Shown: positions 1 to 8,074, counted from the stretch's first letter. The stretch: DNA of 38,761 nucleotides from Kiritimatiellia bacterium (GCA_016929905.1 JAFGHX010000473.1:1-38761), one strand, 5' to 3'. A program made the numbers and translations. Notes: generated by a model not told the origin, from the letters alone.

Positions 1-970
1 GCGCCGGATCTTGAACTGCGTTTCGTTGTCGCTCGTGTCCGTCCACGTCACCTGGATCGACGTCGCCGACAAGGACAGAGCGGCCAGGTTCGCCGGTTGC
101 GCCGGCACCGTCTCGTCGGTCGTCACGGGCGCCACGTTCGAGTAGGGCGAGTTGCCCGCCGCGTTCGAGGCCTTTACCATGTAGTAGTAGTCCGTGTTCG
201 GCGAAAGCCCCGAGTCGGTGTACGCCGTCGTGTTCGCGCCCGGCTCCGCCACGCGCACCCACGTGTCCGTCCCGCTCCGGCGCCGGTCGATCTTGTACTG
301 GGTCTCGTTGCTCGCGTTGTCTGTCCACGACAGAGCGACGGATGTGGACGAAACGGCCGTCGCCGTCAGCCCCGACGGCGCGGCCGGCGTGGCCACGCCC
401 GTCGTTGCAGCGACCGGCGCGGTGTAGGCCGATACGCCCGCCGCGTTCTCCGAGCGAATCTTGTAATAGTACGTCGTGCCGCCGCTCAGCCCGGAATCGG
501 TGTAGCTCGTCGCATTCGCCGCCGGGAAGACCGGGGCGAGCGTGTCCCAGTCCGCGCCGTCGAGGCTGCGCCGGATCTTGAATTGCGTTTCGTTGTCGCT
601 CGTGTCCGTCCACGTCACCTTGATGGACGTCGACGACAGCGACGCGGCCGCCAGGTTCGACGGCTGCGCGGGCAACGATTCGTCCGTCGTCGCCGTTGCC
701 ACGTTCGAGTAGCCGGAATCGCCGGCGGAGTTCGACGCCTTTACACGGTAGTAGTATTTCGTGCCGGCGGCCAGACCGGAGTCCGTCCAGGCCGTTGTGT
801 TCGCCGCCGGTTCCGCTACCCGTGTCCAACTCGAGCCGTCCGGACTCCGGTCCACCTTGAACACCGTTTCGTTGCCGCTGTTGTCCGTCCACGTCAGCCG
901 GATCGACGTTGTGGACTGCGCCGCGGCCGCCAGGCCGGACGGCGCGGTTGGCACGGTGACGACTGACCCG
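1..970 (-). repeat. FN3 DNA repeats with a 567-bp two-domain period
   Basis: The sequence at 1-65 recurs almost unchanged at 568-632, and the block around 140-180 recurs around 707-745, giving a 567-bp (189-codon) offset. The first and third FN3 domains resemble each other, as do the second and fourth. The array therefore grew by duplicating a pair of FN3 domains, not a single one. More copies may lie beyond the left edge. Confidence 0.8.
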
Positions 971-2952
971 GTGACGGTGAACGTCGCCAGGTTCAACGCG
1001 CTCCAGGTCGCGGCCGTCTTGTAGACCCGTGCCCGCACCGTGGCCGTGGCCGTAAGCGTCAGCGGCGCCCCGTACAGCGCGGCACTCGCGCCCAGGGCAC
1101 CGCCCGATTTTCGCGGATCGGAACCGTCCGTCGTGTAGTAGATCTGGCCGGTCGACCCGTTCGGATTGCTGAGCGTCACCTTGTAGCCGGCGGCCACGGT
1201 GCCGCCGCGCTGGACGAATTCGGGCGGCTTGATGCCGGGGTAGAACCCCTTGCTGACGCAAATGCTCTCGAAGTCCGCCGCGTTACCCGTCATCGAGTTG
1301 CGGATCGCGTTCTTGGCGTTCACCCAGTGCGTGTCGCGGTTGTAGGTCAGGCTGATCCTGTCCTCTATGCAGTCACCCCACCGGGCCGATTCCGCGATCA
1401 CCGCCTTGTCCACACGGCTGTTCAGGACGTCGAACCGTGCCTTGGCCTTGGCGTCCGTCAGCGCGCCGTCGTGGTGACAGTGTTTGTAGAGCCGGTCGGC
1501 AAACGTGGTCTTGAAATCGCGGTTGGCCAACAACTTCTGCCACAGCAGCCCCGAAAGCGAACTGGGTGTTGCCCGCAGATAGTCGTAGTGGATCCAGGCG
1601 CCGTCGCTGCTGCGGCCGGCGACATCGATGAAGCAGGATTCGGCATCCCAGACAAAGTACCGGACCGGACCCGCCGGACTGTTCCGGTTCGACGCTCCGT
1701 AGTTCTTGTGCGGCCAGTCGCCTACCCCCGCGTACCAGTTCAGAATCAGATAATCCACGTAGTTCTCGACGTCCAGGTACTGCGTCACCGCCGTGTAGTT
1801 CGCGGCCACCGACAAATCCTTCTTGCGTAGCGTGGAGTGCAGATAGGCCCACTGCGTGTAGCTGCCGTGATGCGAATCCTGGCTGCGGGTATCGTGCGTG
1901 GTCGTGAACCAGTCTTCCTTGTTCCCGCCGAAGTAGTCGCGCATGAAACACGGCTCCGTGCCCTCGCACGGGTTGTACAGGCCCCAGTACACTCCGTTCA
2001 GGTACAGGTGTACGAAGGTCCCGTGATACCCGTAGCCGGACATCGCAATCTGCGAATCGCGCACCCACTGATCACGCGTGTAGGTGATGCGCTGCGTCGA
2101 TGGGTTGAACGCTTCCCAGCCGCCCCACATGTTGTTATGCCCGCCGCGCAGGACCACCGAGTCCAATACCGAGACCGCCGAGCCGGCCTCATTCGGCGCA
2201 TCGGCAAACAGCGCATAGTTGAGCTTCTTTGGACCATACGCCCCCTTGAACAGAAGCCGGAACGACTTCTTCGCCAGGATTCGATCCACGTGCGACGAGT
2301 TGCCGAAGATCCGGATCCCGCAATTGAGCTGGAACTTGCTCGACCCGTCCTTCCCGATCATTTCGACCGAGCATTCGCGCTCGCCGCCAAGCCCCCGCGT
2401 CTCGCTGTTCGGATAATGACAGATCCCATTGGCATCGCCGAACAGATCGGCGTAGCTCATCGCAATCGACATGGACGGGATCGCTTTCAGCGCCGGGACC
2501 ACCCGCGAACTGTACGTGGAGCTGCCGACAATGCTCGGATCCATCTGCGTATTCATACGCGCGGCCGCGTCCGACCAGTTCTCGCCCGACATATAGTTCG
2601 GCTGGTTCTTCACCTTGTCCGGGAAGACGTACGTGTGTGTCATCGTGGTTGAGGTGGTGTAGCCGGACTTGCAGCCCACCGCGCGCAGGCAGGTCGTGTC
2701 GCTGATCGAAAACGCCCCGCTGTAGACCGTGCCGTGAGACGGAGTCGGCTTGCTGCCGTCGGTCGTGAACCGAATCGTGGCCCCGGAGGTGGCGCACGAG
2801 AGCGACACGCTGAACGTGGCGGTGTAGAACCCGCGGGTCTTGGTGAAAGTCGGCGTCGCAACCGTCGCCGCCTGCAAGCATACCGACAGGACAAGCCAAA
2901 GCGTGATACCCGAAAGCGGCCCCAAACAGCACCGGCCGGTTCCTCGATTCAT
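1..2952 (-). CDS. Secreted CotH-family protein with chitobiase-C and FN3 domains (C-terminus off window)
   Basis: At least 984 codons, open at the left edge. The ATG at 2952 has a GGAGGG ribosome site 5-6 nt upstream. Residues 1-27 look like a signal peptide. Residues 31-100 resemble a chitobiase C-terminal (CHB_HEX_C) domain with the FTTDGSKPT motif. A CotH-like domain (about 120-560) carries LNGVYWGLYNP, FGGNKEDW and FVWDAES motifs. A second CHB_HEX_C domain (about 570-655, YYTTDGSDPR) precedes at least four fibronectin type III domains starting near residues 667, 757, 850 and 949. In other bacteria CotH proteins include atypical kinases; activity here is not shown. Surface or extracellular adhesion or polysaccharide contact is inferred. 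The gene probably belongs to the regulon of the sigma factor at 5375. Confidence 0.88.
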   Translation of the reverse strand, partial: MNRGTGRCCLGPLSGITLWLVLSVCLQAATVATPTFTKTRGFYTATFSVSLSCATSGATIRFTTDGSKPTPSHGTVYSGAFSISDTTCLRAVGCKSGYTTSTTMTHTYVFPDKVKNQPNYMSGENWSDAAARMNTQMDPSIVGSSTYSSRVVPALKAIPSMSIAMSYADLFGDANGICHYPNSETRGLGGERECSVEMIGKDGSSKFQLNCGIRIFGNSSHVDRILAKKSFRLLFKGAYGPKKLNYALFADAPNEAGSAVSVLDSVVLRGGHNNMWGGWEAFNPSTQRITYTRDQWVRDSQIAMSGYGYHGTFVHLYLNGVYWGLYNPCEGTEPCFMRDYFGGNKEDWFTTTHDTRSQDSHHGSYTQWAYLHSTLRKKDLSVAANYTAVTQYLDVENYVDYLILNWYAGVGDWPHKNYGASNRNSPAGPVRYFVWDAESCFIDVAGRSSDGAWIHYDYLRATPSSLSGLLWQKLLANRDFKTTFADRLYKHCHHDGALTDAKAKARFDVLNSRVDKAVIAESARWGDCIEDRISLTYNRDTHWVNAKNAIRNSMTGNAADFESICVSKGFYPGIKPPEFVQRGGTVAAGYKVTLSNPNGSTGQIYYTTDGSDPRKSGGALGASAALYGAPLTLTATATVRARVYKTAATWSALNLATFTVTGSVVTVPTAPSGLAAAAQSTTSIRLTWTDNSGNETVFKVDRSPDGSSWTRVAEPAANTTAWTDSGLAAGTKYYYRVKASNSAGDSGYSNVATATTDESLPAQPSNLAAASLSSTSIKVTWTDTSDNETQFKIRRSLDGADWDTLAPVFPAANATSYTDSGLSGGTTYYYKIRSENAAGVSAYTAPVAATTGVATPAAPSGLTATAVSSTSVALSWTDNASNETQYKIDRRRSGTDTWVRVAEPGANTTAYTDSGLSPNTDYYYMVKASNAAGNSPYSNVAPVTTDETVPAQPANLAALSLSATSIQVTWTDTSDNETQFKIRR

Positions 2953-3338
2953 CGTATCCCTCCTGCTCCATTTTGGTTCAACGGGCGCCGACCCTCCCTC
3001 AGCGGGCTCATATCTCTATGCCCGGCTCACCGCGCCGTGTCACAATTTCGCGCGAGAAAAGCGCGGCCCCAGGCCGGCCACCCGCCCACGCCGCGCCGTC
3101 CCCAAAAGCCCCATACAACATATTGGGGAGTAACCGGAAGGGATACCTTGTGCTCGGCCGTTTGGCCCGGGTTGATCGGGACGCAACTCGCCGGCGCCTG
3201 GCCATAGGCGGCTCGCGAGGACGCCAGACAATACGTCAGTCGGCGGTCATCGCCCTCACGCTTCCAGCCAAGCCGAACGGTTGCGTTGTGCCGTTTCGGA
3301 AACGGAACGGAAGGCAGCGGACGCGCGTGGACCGCGCC
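2953..3338. other. Gap between the FecR-LamG and CotH genes
   Basis: I see no convincing gene in this 386-bp gap. It holds the CotH promoter candidate (3017-3044), a 6-bp hairpin at 3291-3305 (CCGTTT, 3-nt loop, AAACGG) just after the FecR-LamG stop that could help end transcription, and otherwise unremarkable GC-rich sequence. Confidence 0.5.
3017..3044 (-). promoter_or_regulatory. Putative ECF-sigma promoter of the CotH gene
   Basis: On the minus strand TGTGACAC (3044-3037), an 11-nt spacer and CCGGGCATA (3025-3017) lie about 65 nt before the CotH ATG. The same two blocks with the same spacer occur upstream of the sigma factor gene at 5916-5943, and the GAAAT preceding the first block is also shared. 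Use by the neighbouring sigma factor is inferred. Confidence 0.6.
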
Positions 3339-5378
3339 CTACGGGCTGCGTACGGGGGCCGGCCTTTCCGGCAAATTCGCCCCAACGGCAGGCTCGCCCG
3401 CAGGTGCCGCAGGCGGCGGGAGCTGGGCCTGCTCCTGGCCGGGGTGCGGACCTTTCGCGAAGTTCTCCAGGATCTCGGCCTCGGACAGGGCGCGCGCGTA
3501 AATGGCCACCCGGTGCAACACGCCCAACCAGAATCGGCTGCCGTGCGGCGGGGGGAGGTTGTCGAACTCGTTGGCCAGCGCGAGATGGTAGAGGGGGCTC
3601 CAGGCCTGGAAATTGCCCTCCAGCATGTGGCCGGGGAAATTGGCGGTGGGCTGCAGGAAGACCGTCGTCTTCTGCGGCTGGCCGTTCACGAAGAACCGGG
3701 CCGCCCCGACCTCGTCGCGCGTGAAGACCACGTGCTGCGTCTCGGTACGCACCACCCCGGCCTTCGTCCACAAAGCCGGAAGGCCGTTCAGGTCGGACTG
3801 GCTCGTGCGCAGCCGGAAGACGTAGGAGCCCACCTCCATGATTTCCGAGACGGGATCCGCATTCATGCCGAACGTGAAATTCCGGCTGCGTGTATTGGCC
3901 GACAGCGTGACGATGCGAGCCGGGCCGCGAAGTCTATCCACGCTCGCCGAACGAATCCACGCTTCCACCGTCAGTTCGCCGCTCCGGACACACGCGTCCA
4001 TCAGCTTTCCGGCCGGCTCCGTCGAGGCAATCAGGTTCGGCGCCACGACCGCAAGCCCCCCGCCCTTCATCCAGCGGACGGCGTCCGGCTTTGCGATTCG
4101 CAGGTGAAGGGGCGGCGCGATTCCGGAGGTGTCGTGCACGACGTCGCCCGACGTCTCGCCGAACGCGTACAGCACCAGCGGCCCCTCCTGCCCGCCCGCG
4201 AGGGCCGGCGCGCCGATGACGGGTTCGGCCCCCGCCGCGATGGCCGTCCCCACCACCGCCTTCTGCCCCGCCGCCAGCACGATACTCTCCCCGCTGTACC
4301 AGCAGGTCAGCCGCAACTGCCCTTCGTCGAGATCCACATGCGTCGATGCCGCGTCCACCTGCAGAGCCAGGCGCGTGCCCGTCACGAGCGCCTCCGCATG
4401 AGGCGTCGTGAACACAATCGTACGCTTGCTCGCGTCCGCGACCACCTCGGCCGCCAGGCTCCCTTTCGACATGTGGACCGCCCACCCGCGCCGCGGTTCC
4501 GCCAGCGCGCGGTCCGCGCCCGTGCGGTCCTCCCACGTGATCTGCGTCTCCGCGCCCATTTCCAGGCGCGTCTTGTCCGAAAGCGAAACAACCGCCCGGC
4601 TGCCGCGGCCCGTCATCAGATCTTCGCCGGACGCCAGCGTGTGCCCTTGCGTGATCACGCCCCGTACGTTCCCCTTCAAAGCAAAGAGGTCGCCCTCCGC
4701 TTCCACCACCGTCGCCATCGCCGGACTGGGCGCCAGCCGCGCCGGCGCCGAGTCAAAGGCGCGCAGCCGCCCCAGTTCCCTGCCGATCAGCAGGCCGACC
4801 ATCAGGATAATCGCCGCGGCCACTCCGCGCAGCCACCAGACGGAGTACCACCACGCCGCACGACGCGGCCGCTCGCCCGCCACGCCGGACTCAAACGGAA
4901 AAGCGTCCGGGAAAGGCTCGAACGGCAACCGCGTGCCCGTCTGGAGCTTGCCCGGCCGGGTGCGCGTTTCGGGGAACTTCGGCCATTGGCCCGTCTTGCG
5001 CACCGCCGCCCCGCTCGGCGTCGGCACGACGGTCCTCGTCTTCAGTTTGCCGACCGTGCCGGTCTTTGTCTCCATGAACGGCATCGCCCGGCGACGCTTG
5101 CGCCGGCGCTTCCTGTCCGTGTCCAGCGTCGCGGAAAGAACCCGCTCGTTGAACCCGTCCTCCGCCCGCAGGTCCATCACGCGCTTCGCAATCTGTGCCT
5201 CGAAATTCTGCCGGTCCAGCGCCAAGGCCCGCGAAAGAAGATCGTCCGATACCAGTTGAAGCCTGAGATGCTCCGCCAGATCACGACTGTTCCGCAACGC
5301 AAGATACAAACGCCGCATGTCGGCCTTCGATAGCCCGGCCCGGTCATCCAGAAATCTGGCCATGAGTTCTTCGCTCAC
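3339..5378 (-). CDS. FecR-LamG transmembrane protein, probable anti-sigma partner
   Basis: 679 residues. The GTG start overlaps the sigma factor stop by 4 nt (GTGA), implying translational coupling. A cytoplasmic N-terminus (about 1-175), whose first 100 residues look helical, is followed by one membrane helix (about 178-200). A FecR-like domain follows (about 215-375; LASGEDLMTG, VVSLSDKTRLEMG, LVTGTRLALQVD), then a LamG/concanavalin-like domain (about 395-640; VLYAFGET, ELTVEAWIRS, VAIYARALSEAEI) and a Pro/Ala-rich tail. FecR proteins pass an outside signal to a paired sigma factor. The LamG domain could bind a glycan, but no ligand is visible. FecR-LamG fusions are familiar in Planctomycetes and relatives. 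Confidence 0.85.
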   Translation of the reverse strand: MSEELMARFLDDRAGLSKADMRRLYLALRNSRDLAEHLRLQLVSDDLLSRALALDRQNFEAQIAKRVMDLRAEDGFNERVLSATLDTDRKRRRKRRRAMPFMETKTGTVGKLKTRTVVPTPSGAAVRKTGQWPKFPETRTRPGKLQTGTRLPFEPFPDAFPFESGVAGERPRRAAWWYSVWWLRGVAAAIILMVGLLIGRELGRLRAFDSAPARLAPSPAMATVVEAEGDLFALKGNVRGVITQGHTLASGEDLMTGRGSRAVVSLSDKTRLEMGAETQITWEDRTGADRALAEPRRGWAVHMSKGSLAAEVVADASKRTIVFTTPHAEALVTGTRLALQVDAASTHVDLDEGQLRLTCWYSGESIVLAAGQKAVVGTAIAAGAEPVIGAPALAGGQEGPLVLYAFGETSGDVVHDTSGIAPPLHLRIAKPDAVRWMKGGGLAVVAPNLIASTEPAGKLMDACVRSGELTVEAWIRSASVDRLRGPARIVTLSANTRSRNFTFGMNADPVSEIMEVGSYVFRLRTSQSDLNGLPALWTKAGVVRTETQHVVFTRDEVGAARFFVNGQPQKTTVFLQPTANFPGHMLEGNFQAWSPLYHLALANEFDNLPPPHGSRFWLGVLHRVAIYARALSEAEILENFAKGPHPGQEQAQLPPPAAPAGEPAVGANLPERPAPVRSP

Positions 5379-5899
5379 GCGTATCCCTCGCCCTCAACGC
5401 GCTGCGTCACACAGGTCCGCAGCCAGTCGCGAACCCGCAACAGCGTCATCCGAATGGCAGACGGCGTCACCTGCATCGCCTTGCTGATCGCTTCCGAAGT
5501 CAACCCTTCCTCGTACCGCAGCCGTATCACCTGCCGGTTCTTCTCCGAAATCTCCTTCAGGCAGGCGTGAAGCGCCAACAACGCCCTGTCCTCCCCTTGA
5601 AGCCGCTCCCACCTTGATTCCACCTTCCCCAGCAGCTCCGCGATGCTCTCCCGCAAATGGAAGGACGCCTGCTTCCAACGCCGGAAATGCTTGTAGGAGA
5701 GGTTCCGCGCAATCCCCTTCAGCCAGCGACACGGCTCCACATCGCCCGGCATCTTTTCCATGTTCTTGTAGAACTCCACAAATACGTCCTGGGCCACGTC
5801 GTCCACATAGTCCAAGGATACCCCCAACCCCGCGATGTAAGCGCGGATCTGGGCCTGCGTGCCTCTGAGAATCTCCTCGAACCGCTCGTCCTTCGTCAT
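5375..5899 (-). CDS. RNA polymerase sigma-70 factor, ECF-like (Rhodopirellula/Verrucomicrobium type)
   Basis: 174 residues, ATG at 5899. Region 2 spans about 10-80 (YVDDVAQDVFVEFYKN, then RWLKGIARNLSYKHFRRWK). A linker leads to region 4 (about 108-165; KNRQVIRLRYEEGLTSEAISKAM as separate segments, VTPSAIRMTLLRVRDWLR), which would read the -35 element. It is the first gene of an operon with the FecR-LamG gene. The likely role is to direct transcription of surface-protein genes when its FecR partner signals. A bipartite motif just upstream is shared with the CotH gene, suggesting autoregulation. Family assignment is by motif; the target set is inferred. Confidence 0.9.
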   Translation of the reverse strand: MTKDERFEEILRGTQAQIRAYIAGLGVSLDYVDDVAQDVFVEFYKNMEKMPGDVEPCRWLKGIARNLSYKHFRRWKQASFHLRESIAELLGKVESRWERLQGEDRALLALHACLKEISEKNRQVIRLRYEEGLTSEAISKAMQVTPSAIRMTLLRVRDWLRTCVTQRVEGEGYA

Positions 5900-5915
5900 G
5901 ATCTCTTCATTACCT

Positions 5916-5943
5916 TATGCCCGGGCAAAAGGATAGTGTCACA
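5916..5943 (-). promoter_or_regulatory. Putative autoregulated promoter of the sigma/FecR operon
   Basis: Minus-strand TGTGACAC (5943-5936), 11-nt spacer, CCGGGCATA (5924-5916), ending 17 nt before the sigma ATG. The blocks and spacing match the site at 3017-3044. If CCGGGCATA covers the -10 element, the transcript starts within about 10 nt of the ATG, so the leader would be very short. An overlapping reading as GTGACA, 17 nt, CATAAG also fits a housekeeping-type promoter. Confidence 0.6.
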
Positions 5944-6025
5944 TTTCTCCCCATTGCAGCACGAGCCGCGACCCGCCGCAATGCCCAATCACGACCACTC
6001 TGAGCTTGAATTTCCTACCCACTTA

Positions 6026-6052
6026 TGATAATGGTTACGATTAGCGTTATCA
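6026..6052 (+). promoter_or_regulatory. Fur-box-like operator before the Fur-family gene
   Basis: TGATAA (6026-6031) and TTATCA (6047-6052) form a perfect inverted repeat. The 19 bases from 6027 match the classical Fur box (GATAATGATAATCATTATC) at 14 positions. It lies 14 nt before the chosen GTG start of the Fur-family gene, so autoregulation is the simplest reading. Confidence 0.6.
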
Positions 6053-6066
6053 AGCCGGGAGGATGC

Positions 6067-6450
6067 GTGAGGAAGACACGCCAGCGCGAGGTCATTTTGA
6101 GGGTATTGAGCGCCATGAACACGCACCCAACCGCCGACGAGGTCTACCAGAAAGCCCGCGAGCAACTGCCCCGGATCAGCCTGGGCACCGTCTACCGAAA
6201 TCTGGAGACCTTGGCCGCCCGCCGAATGATCCAGCGTCTCGACGCTGCCGGAGCCCAACGCCGCTTCGACGGCAACGCGGTTCCGCATTGCCACATCCGC
6301 TGCACCCGCTGCGGCCGCATCGAGGACCTGCCCGGCAAAGCGCCTGGCCTCGAATGGCTGCAGCAGCATGAATTGCCCACCGGCTACTCGATAACCGGCT
6401 ATAGCTTCGAACTGACCGGGCTGTGCCCCGTCTGCCGCAGGCAGAAGTAG
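6067..6450 (+). CDS. Fur-family metalloregulator, PerR-like
   Basis: 127 residues from the GTG at 6067, which has GGGAGGA just upstream. The in-frame ATG at 6025 would start inside the operator and lacks a ribosome site. A winged helix (HPTADEVYQ, ISLGTVYRNLETL) is followed by the regulatory His/Cys motif HCHIRC and two CxxC pairs (CTRC, CPVC) that would hold a structural zinc. The closing GLCPVC segment resembles PerR (GVCQEC) more than Fur, but metal specificity cannot be settled by eye. The peroxide-defence genes downstream support a PerR role. It is convergent with cutA, 13 bp apart. Confidence 0.85.
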   Translation: MRKTRQREVILRVLSAMNTHPTADEVYQKAREQLPRISLGTVYRNLETLAARRMIQRLDAAGAQRRFDGNAVPHCHIRCTRCGRIEDLPGKAPGLEWLQQHELPTGYSITGYSFELTGLCPVCRRQK

Positions 6451-6463
6451 AACGGCCGCACGG

Positions 6464-6790
6464 CTACTCCACAACCTCCCCCGAAATCCAGCGCAGATAC
6501 TCCGGCAGGCCGTCAACCACAGGCGTAACCAGAATCTCCGGCACTTCGTAGGGATGTTTCTCCCGGATGAAGTTCGTCAGACGGCCGGCAAGCGCCGCGC
6601 GGGTCTTGGCGATGAGCAATACCTCCGACGCGTGCTCCACCGCCCCCTTCCAGCGGTATACGCTCTTGATCGGCATCGCCTGCACGCACGCCGCCAGCCT
6701 CGCCTCCACAATTTCGTCAGCCAGCACGCCCGCCTGTTCCAAATCCGATACCGTCGTGTTCACAATGCAGAAGCCAGGTTCGTCTGTCAT
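6464..6790 (-). CDS. cutA: CutA-like divalent-cation tolerance protein
   Basis: 108 residues, the normal family length. The N-terminal strand FCIVNTTVSD, the conserved ARLAACVQ segment, SVYRWKGAVEH and the C-terminal HPYEVPEILV and YLRWI motifs mark CutA, a trimeric ferredoxin-fold cytoplasmic protein linked to copper and other cation tolerance, with poorly defined mechanism. It starts with ATG and has no strong ribosome site. It is convergent with the Fur-family gene and divergent from rubrerythrin, whose promoter lies 59 bp away. Confidence 0.92.
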   Translation of the reverse strand: MTDEPGFCIVNTTVSDLEQAGVLADEIVEARLAACVQAMPIKSVYRWKGAVEHASEVLLIAKTRAALAGRLTNFIREKHPYEVPEILVTPVVDGLPEYLRWISGEVVE

Positions 6791-6848
6791 CCCGGCAGGC
6801 TACCCGCCCCGCCCGCGCACGATCAAGCAGAATCAAGCAGAATTTCTG

Positions 6849-6877
6849 TTGACATCCATCCTCTCCCCGACCATATT
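6849..6877 (+). promoter_or_regulatory. Sigma-70-type promoter of rubrerythrin
   Basis: TTGACA (6849-6854), 17-nt spacer, CATATT (6872-6877). TATTAA at 6874 is an alternative -10. The predicted start is near 6884, about 25 nt before the ATG. Confidence 0.65.
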
Positions 6878-6878
6878 A

Positions 6879-6895
6879 ATAGGAATCATTCTTAT
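6879..6895 (+). promoter_or_regulatory. Fur/PerR-type operator at the rubrerythrin promoter
   Basis: TAGGAAT, C, ATTCTTA (6880-6894) is a 7-1-7 inverted repeat with 6 of 7 pairs matching, the layout of Fur-family boxes. One further A-T pair extends it to 6879-6895. It matches the Fur box at 12 of 19 positions and covers the predicted transcription start, a position suited to repression by the regulator at 6067. Confidence 0.6.
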
Positions 6896-6909
6896 CTAAG
6901 GAGGCGAAC

Positions 6910-7482
6910 ATGCAGCTACAGGGCTCGAAGACGGAACGGAATCTGCTCACCGCGTTTGCCGGCGAATCGCAGGCGCGCAATCGCTACACGTTCTTTGCCA
7001 GCAAGGCGAAGAAGGACGGACTGATTCAGATCCAGAGCGTCTTCGAGGAGACGGCGGAACAGGAAAAGGAGCACGCCAAACGCTTCTTCAAATTTCTCAA
7101 GGGCGGCGAGGTGGAGATCCAGGCGGCGTTTCCGGCCGGCGTAATCGGCACCACGCTGGAGAATCTGAAGGCGGCGGCGGCCGGCGAGAAGCATGAGTGG
7201 GGCATACTGTATCCGGACTTCGCCAAGACGGCCGTTGAGGAGGGCTTCGAGGACGTGGCCAAGGTCTTCAACGCCATCGCCGTGGCGGAGAAGCAGCACG
7301 AGAAGCGCTACGCGGACCTGGCCGCGAACGTGGAAGCCGGGCGGGTGTTCAAGCGGGATCGCGCTGTCGCCTGGCGCTGCCGCAACTGCGGCTATCGGCA
7401 CGAGGGATCCGAAGCGCCACAGCAGTGTCCGGCGTGTGCGCATCCACAGGCCTATTTCGAGTTGCTGGGCGAAAACTGGTAG
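6910..7482 (+). CDS. rbr: Rubrerythrin, peroxide-reducing diiron protein
   Basis: 190 residues, typical length. AAGGAGG lies 7 nt before the ATG. The N-terminal ferritin-like four-helix domain carries the diiron ligands in NLLTAFAGESQARNRY, EETAEQEKEHAKRF and EGFEDVAKVFNAIAVAEKQHEKRY-type segments. The C-terminal rubredoxin-like domain (from about 154) has CRNC and CPAC to bind iron. It reduces hydrogen peroxide in the cytoplasm with electrons from rubredoxin. It is followed 19 nt later by superoxide reductase, a typical anaerobe pairing, and is probably controlled by the Fur-type operator upstream. Confidence 0.95.
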   Translation: MQLQGSKTERNLLTAFAGESQARNRYTFFASKAKKDGLIQIQSVFEETAEQEKEHAKRFFKFLKGGEVEIQAAFPAGVIGTTLENLKAAAAGEKHEWGILYPDFAKTAVEEGFEDVAKVFNAIAVAEKQHEKRYADLAANVEAGRVFKRDRAVAWRCRNCGYRHEGSEAPQQCPACAHPQAYFELLGENW

Positions 7483-7501
7483 CGAACCGAGGAGGCGTAC
7501 G

Positions 7502-7876
7502 ATGGCGAAGAAGATGGACATATTCAAGTGCGAGCTGTGCGGCCATATCGTCGAGTTGATCCACGACGGCAAGGGCCAACTCGTGTGCTGCAACCAGCCC
7601 ATGAAGGCGCTGACGGAAAACACGGTGGATGCCGCCAGGGAGAAGCACGTGCCCGTCATCGAAAAGACGGACTCGACCGTAACGGTCACTGTCGGCAGCG
7701 TCCCGCACCCCATGGAGGCGAAGCACTACATCGAGTGGATTGAACTGATTGCCGACGGCAAGGCGTACCGCCAGTTCCTGAACCCGGGCGACGCGCCGGA
7801 GGCGACATTCGCCGTCCAGGCCGGAACCGTGAACGCCCGCGAGTACTGCAACCTGCACGGGCTGTGGAAAGCCTAA
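7502..7876 (+). CDS. dfx: Desulfoferrodoxin / superoxide reductase (two-iron class)
   Basis: 124 residues from the ATG at 7502, with GGAGG 7 nt upstream. The N-terminal desulforedoxin domain has Cys10, Cys13, Cys29 and Cys30 (CELC, CC). The catalytic domain has the expected His/Cys ligand motifs KHVPVIE, HPMEAKHYIEW and the C-terminal CNLHGLW. It reduces superoxide to hydrogen peroxide without making oxygen, using rubredoxin electrons; the neighbouring rubrerythrin would remove the peroxide. Likely one transcript with rbr. Confidence 0.95.
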   Translation: MAKKMDIFKCELCGHIVELIHDGKGQLVCCNQPMKALTENTVDAAREKHVPVIEKTDSTVTVTVGSVPHPMEAKHYIEWIELIADGKAYRQFLNPGDAPEATFAVQAGTVNAREYCNLHGLWKA

Positions 7877-7930
7877 CGTAGTGCGCGCCGTCATGGGCTC
7901 GCGGCGCGAGCGGCATTCTCCAGATGAATG

Positions 7931-8074
7931 CGCGAGCGAAGCGAGCCAATGGCCGGGCCCGAAGGGCCCACATGACGCGCCGCCGCGGCGCCAATGACGC
8001 GAGCGAAGCGAGCCAATGGCCGGGCCCGAAGGGCCCGAATGACGCGCCGCCGCGGCGCCAATGACGCGAGCGAA
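7931..8074. repeat. 67-bp tandem repeat upstream of zwf
   Basis: Two full 67-bp units (7931-7997, 7998-8064) and the start of a third (8065-8074) occur with almost no divergence. Each contains GCGAGCGAAGCGAGCCAAT, GGGCCC blocks and the palindrome GGCGCCGCGGCGCC. A related motif recurs at 26488-26510. The ATG codons inside the repeat are in frame with zwf but are unlikely starts. Confidence 0.85.

Noticed and set aside
2973..5333. Plus-strand open frame of 786 codons opposite the FecR-LamG gene
   Set aside because: Arg/Pro/His-rich, no domain, fully antisense to a clear FecR-LamG protein; a typical shadow in GC-rich DNA.
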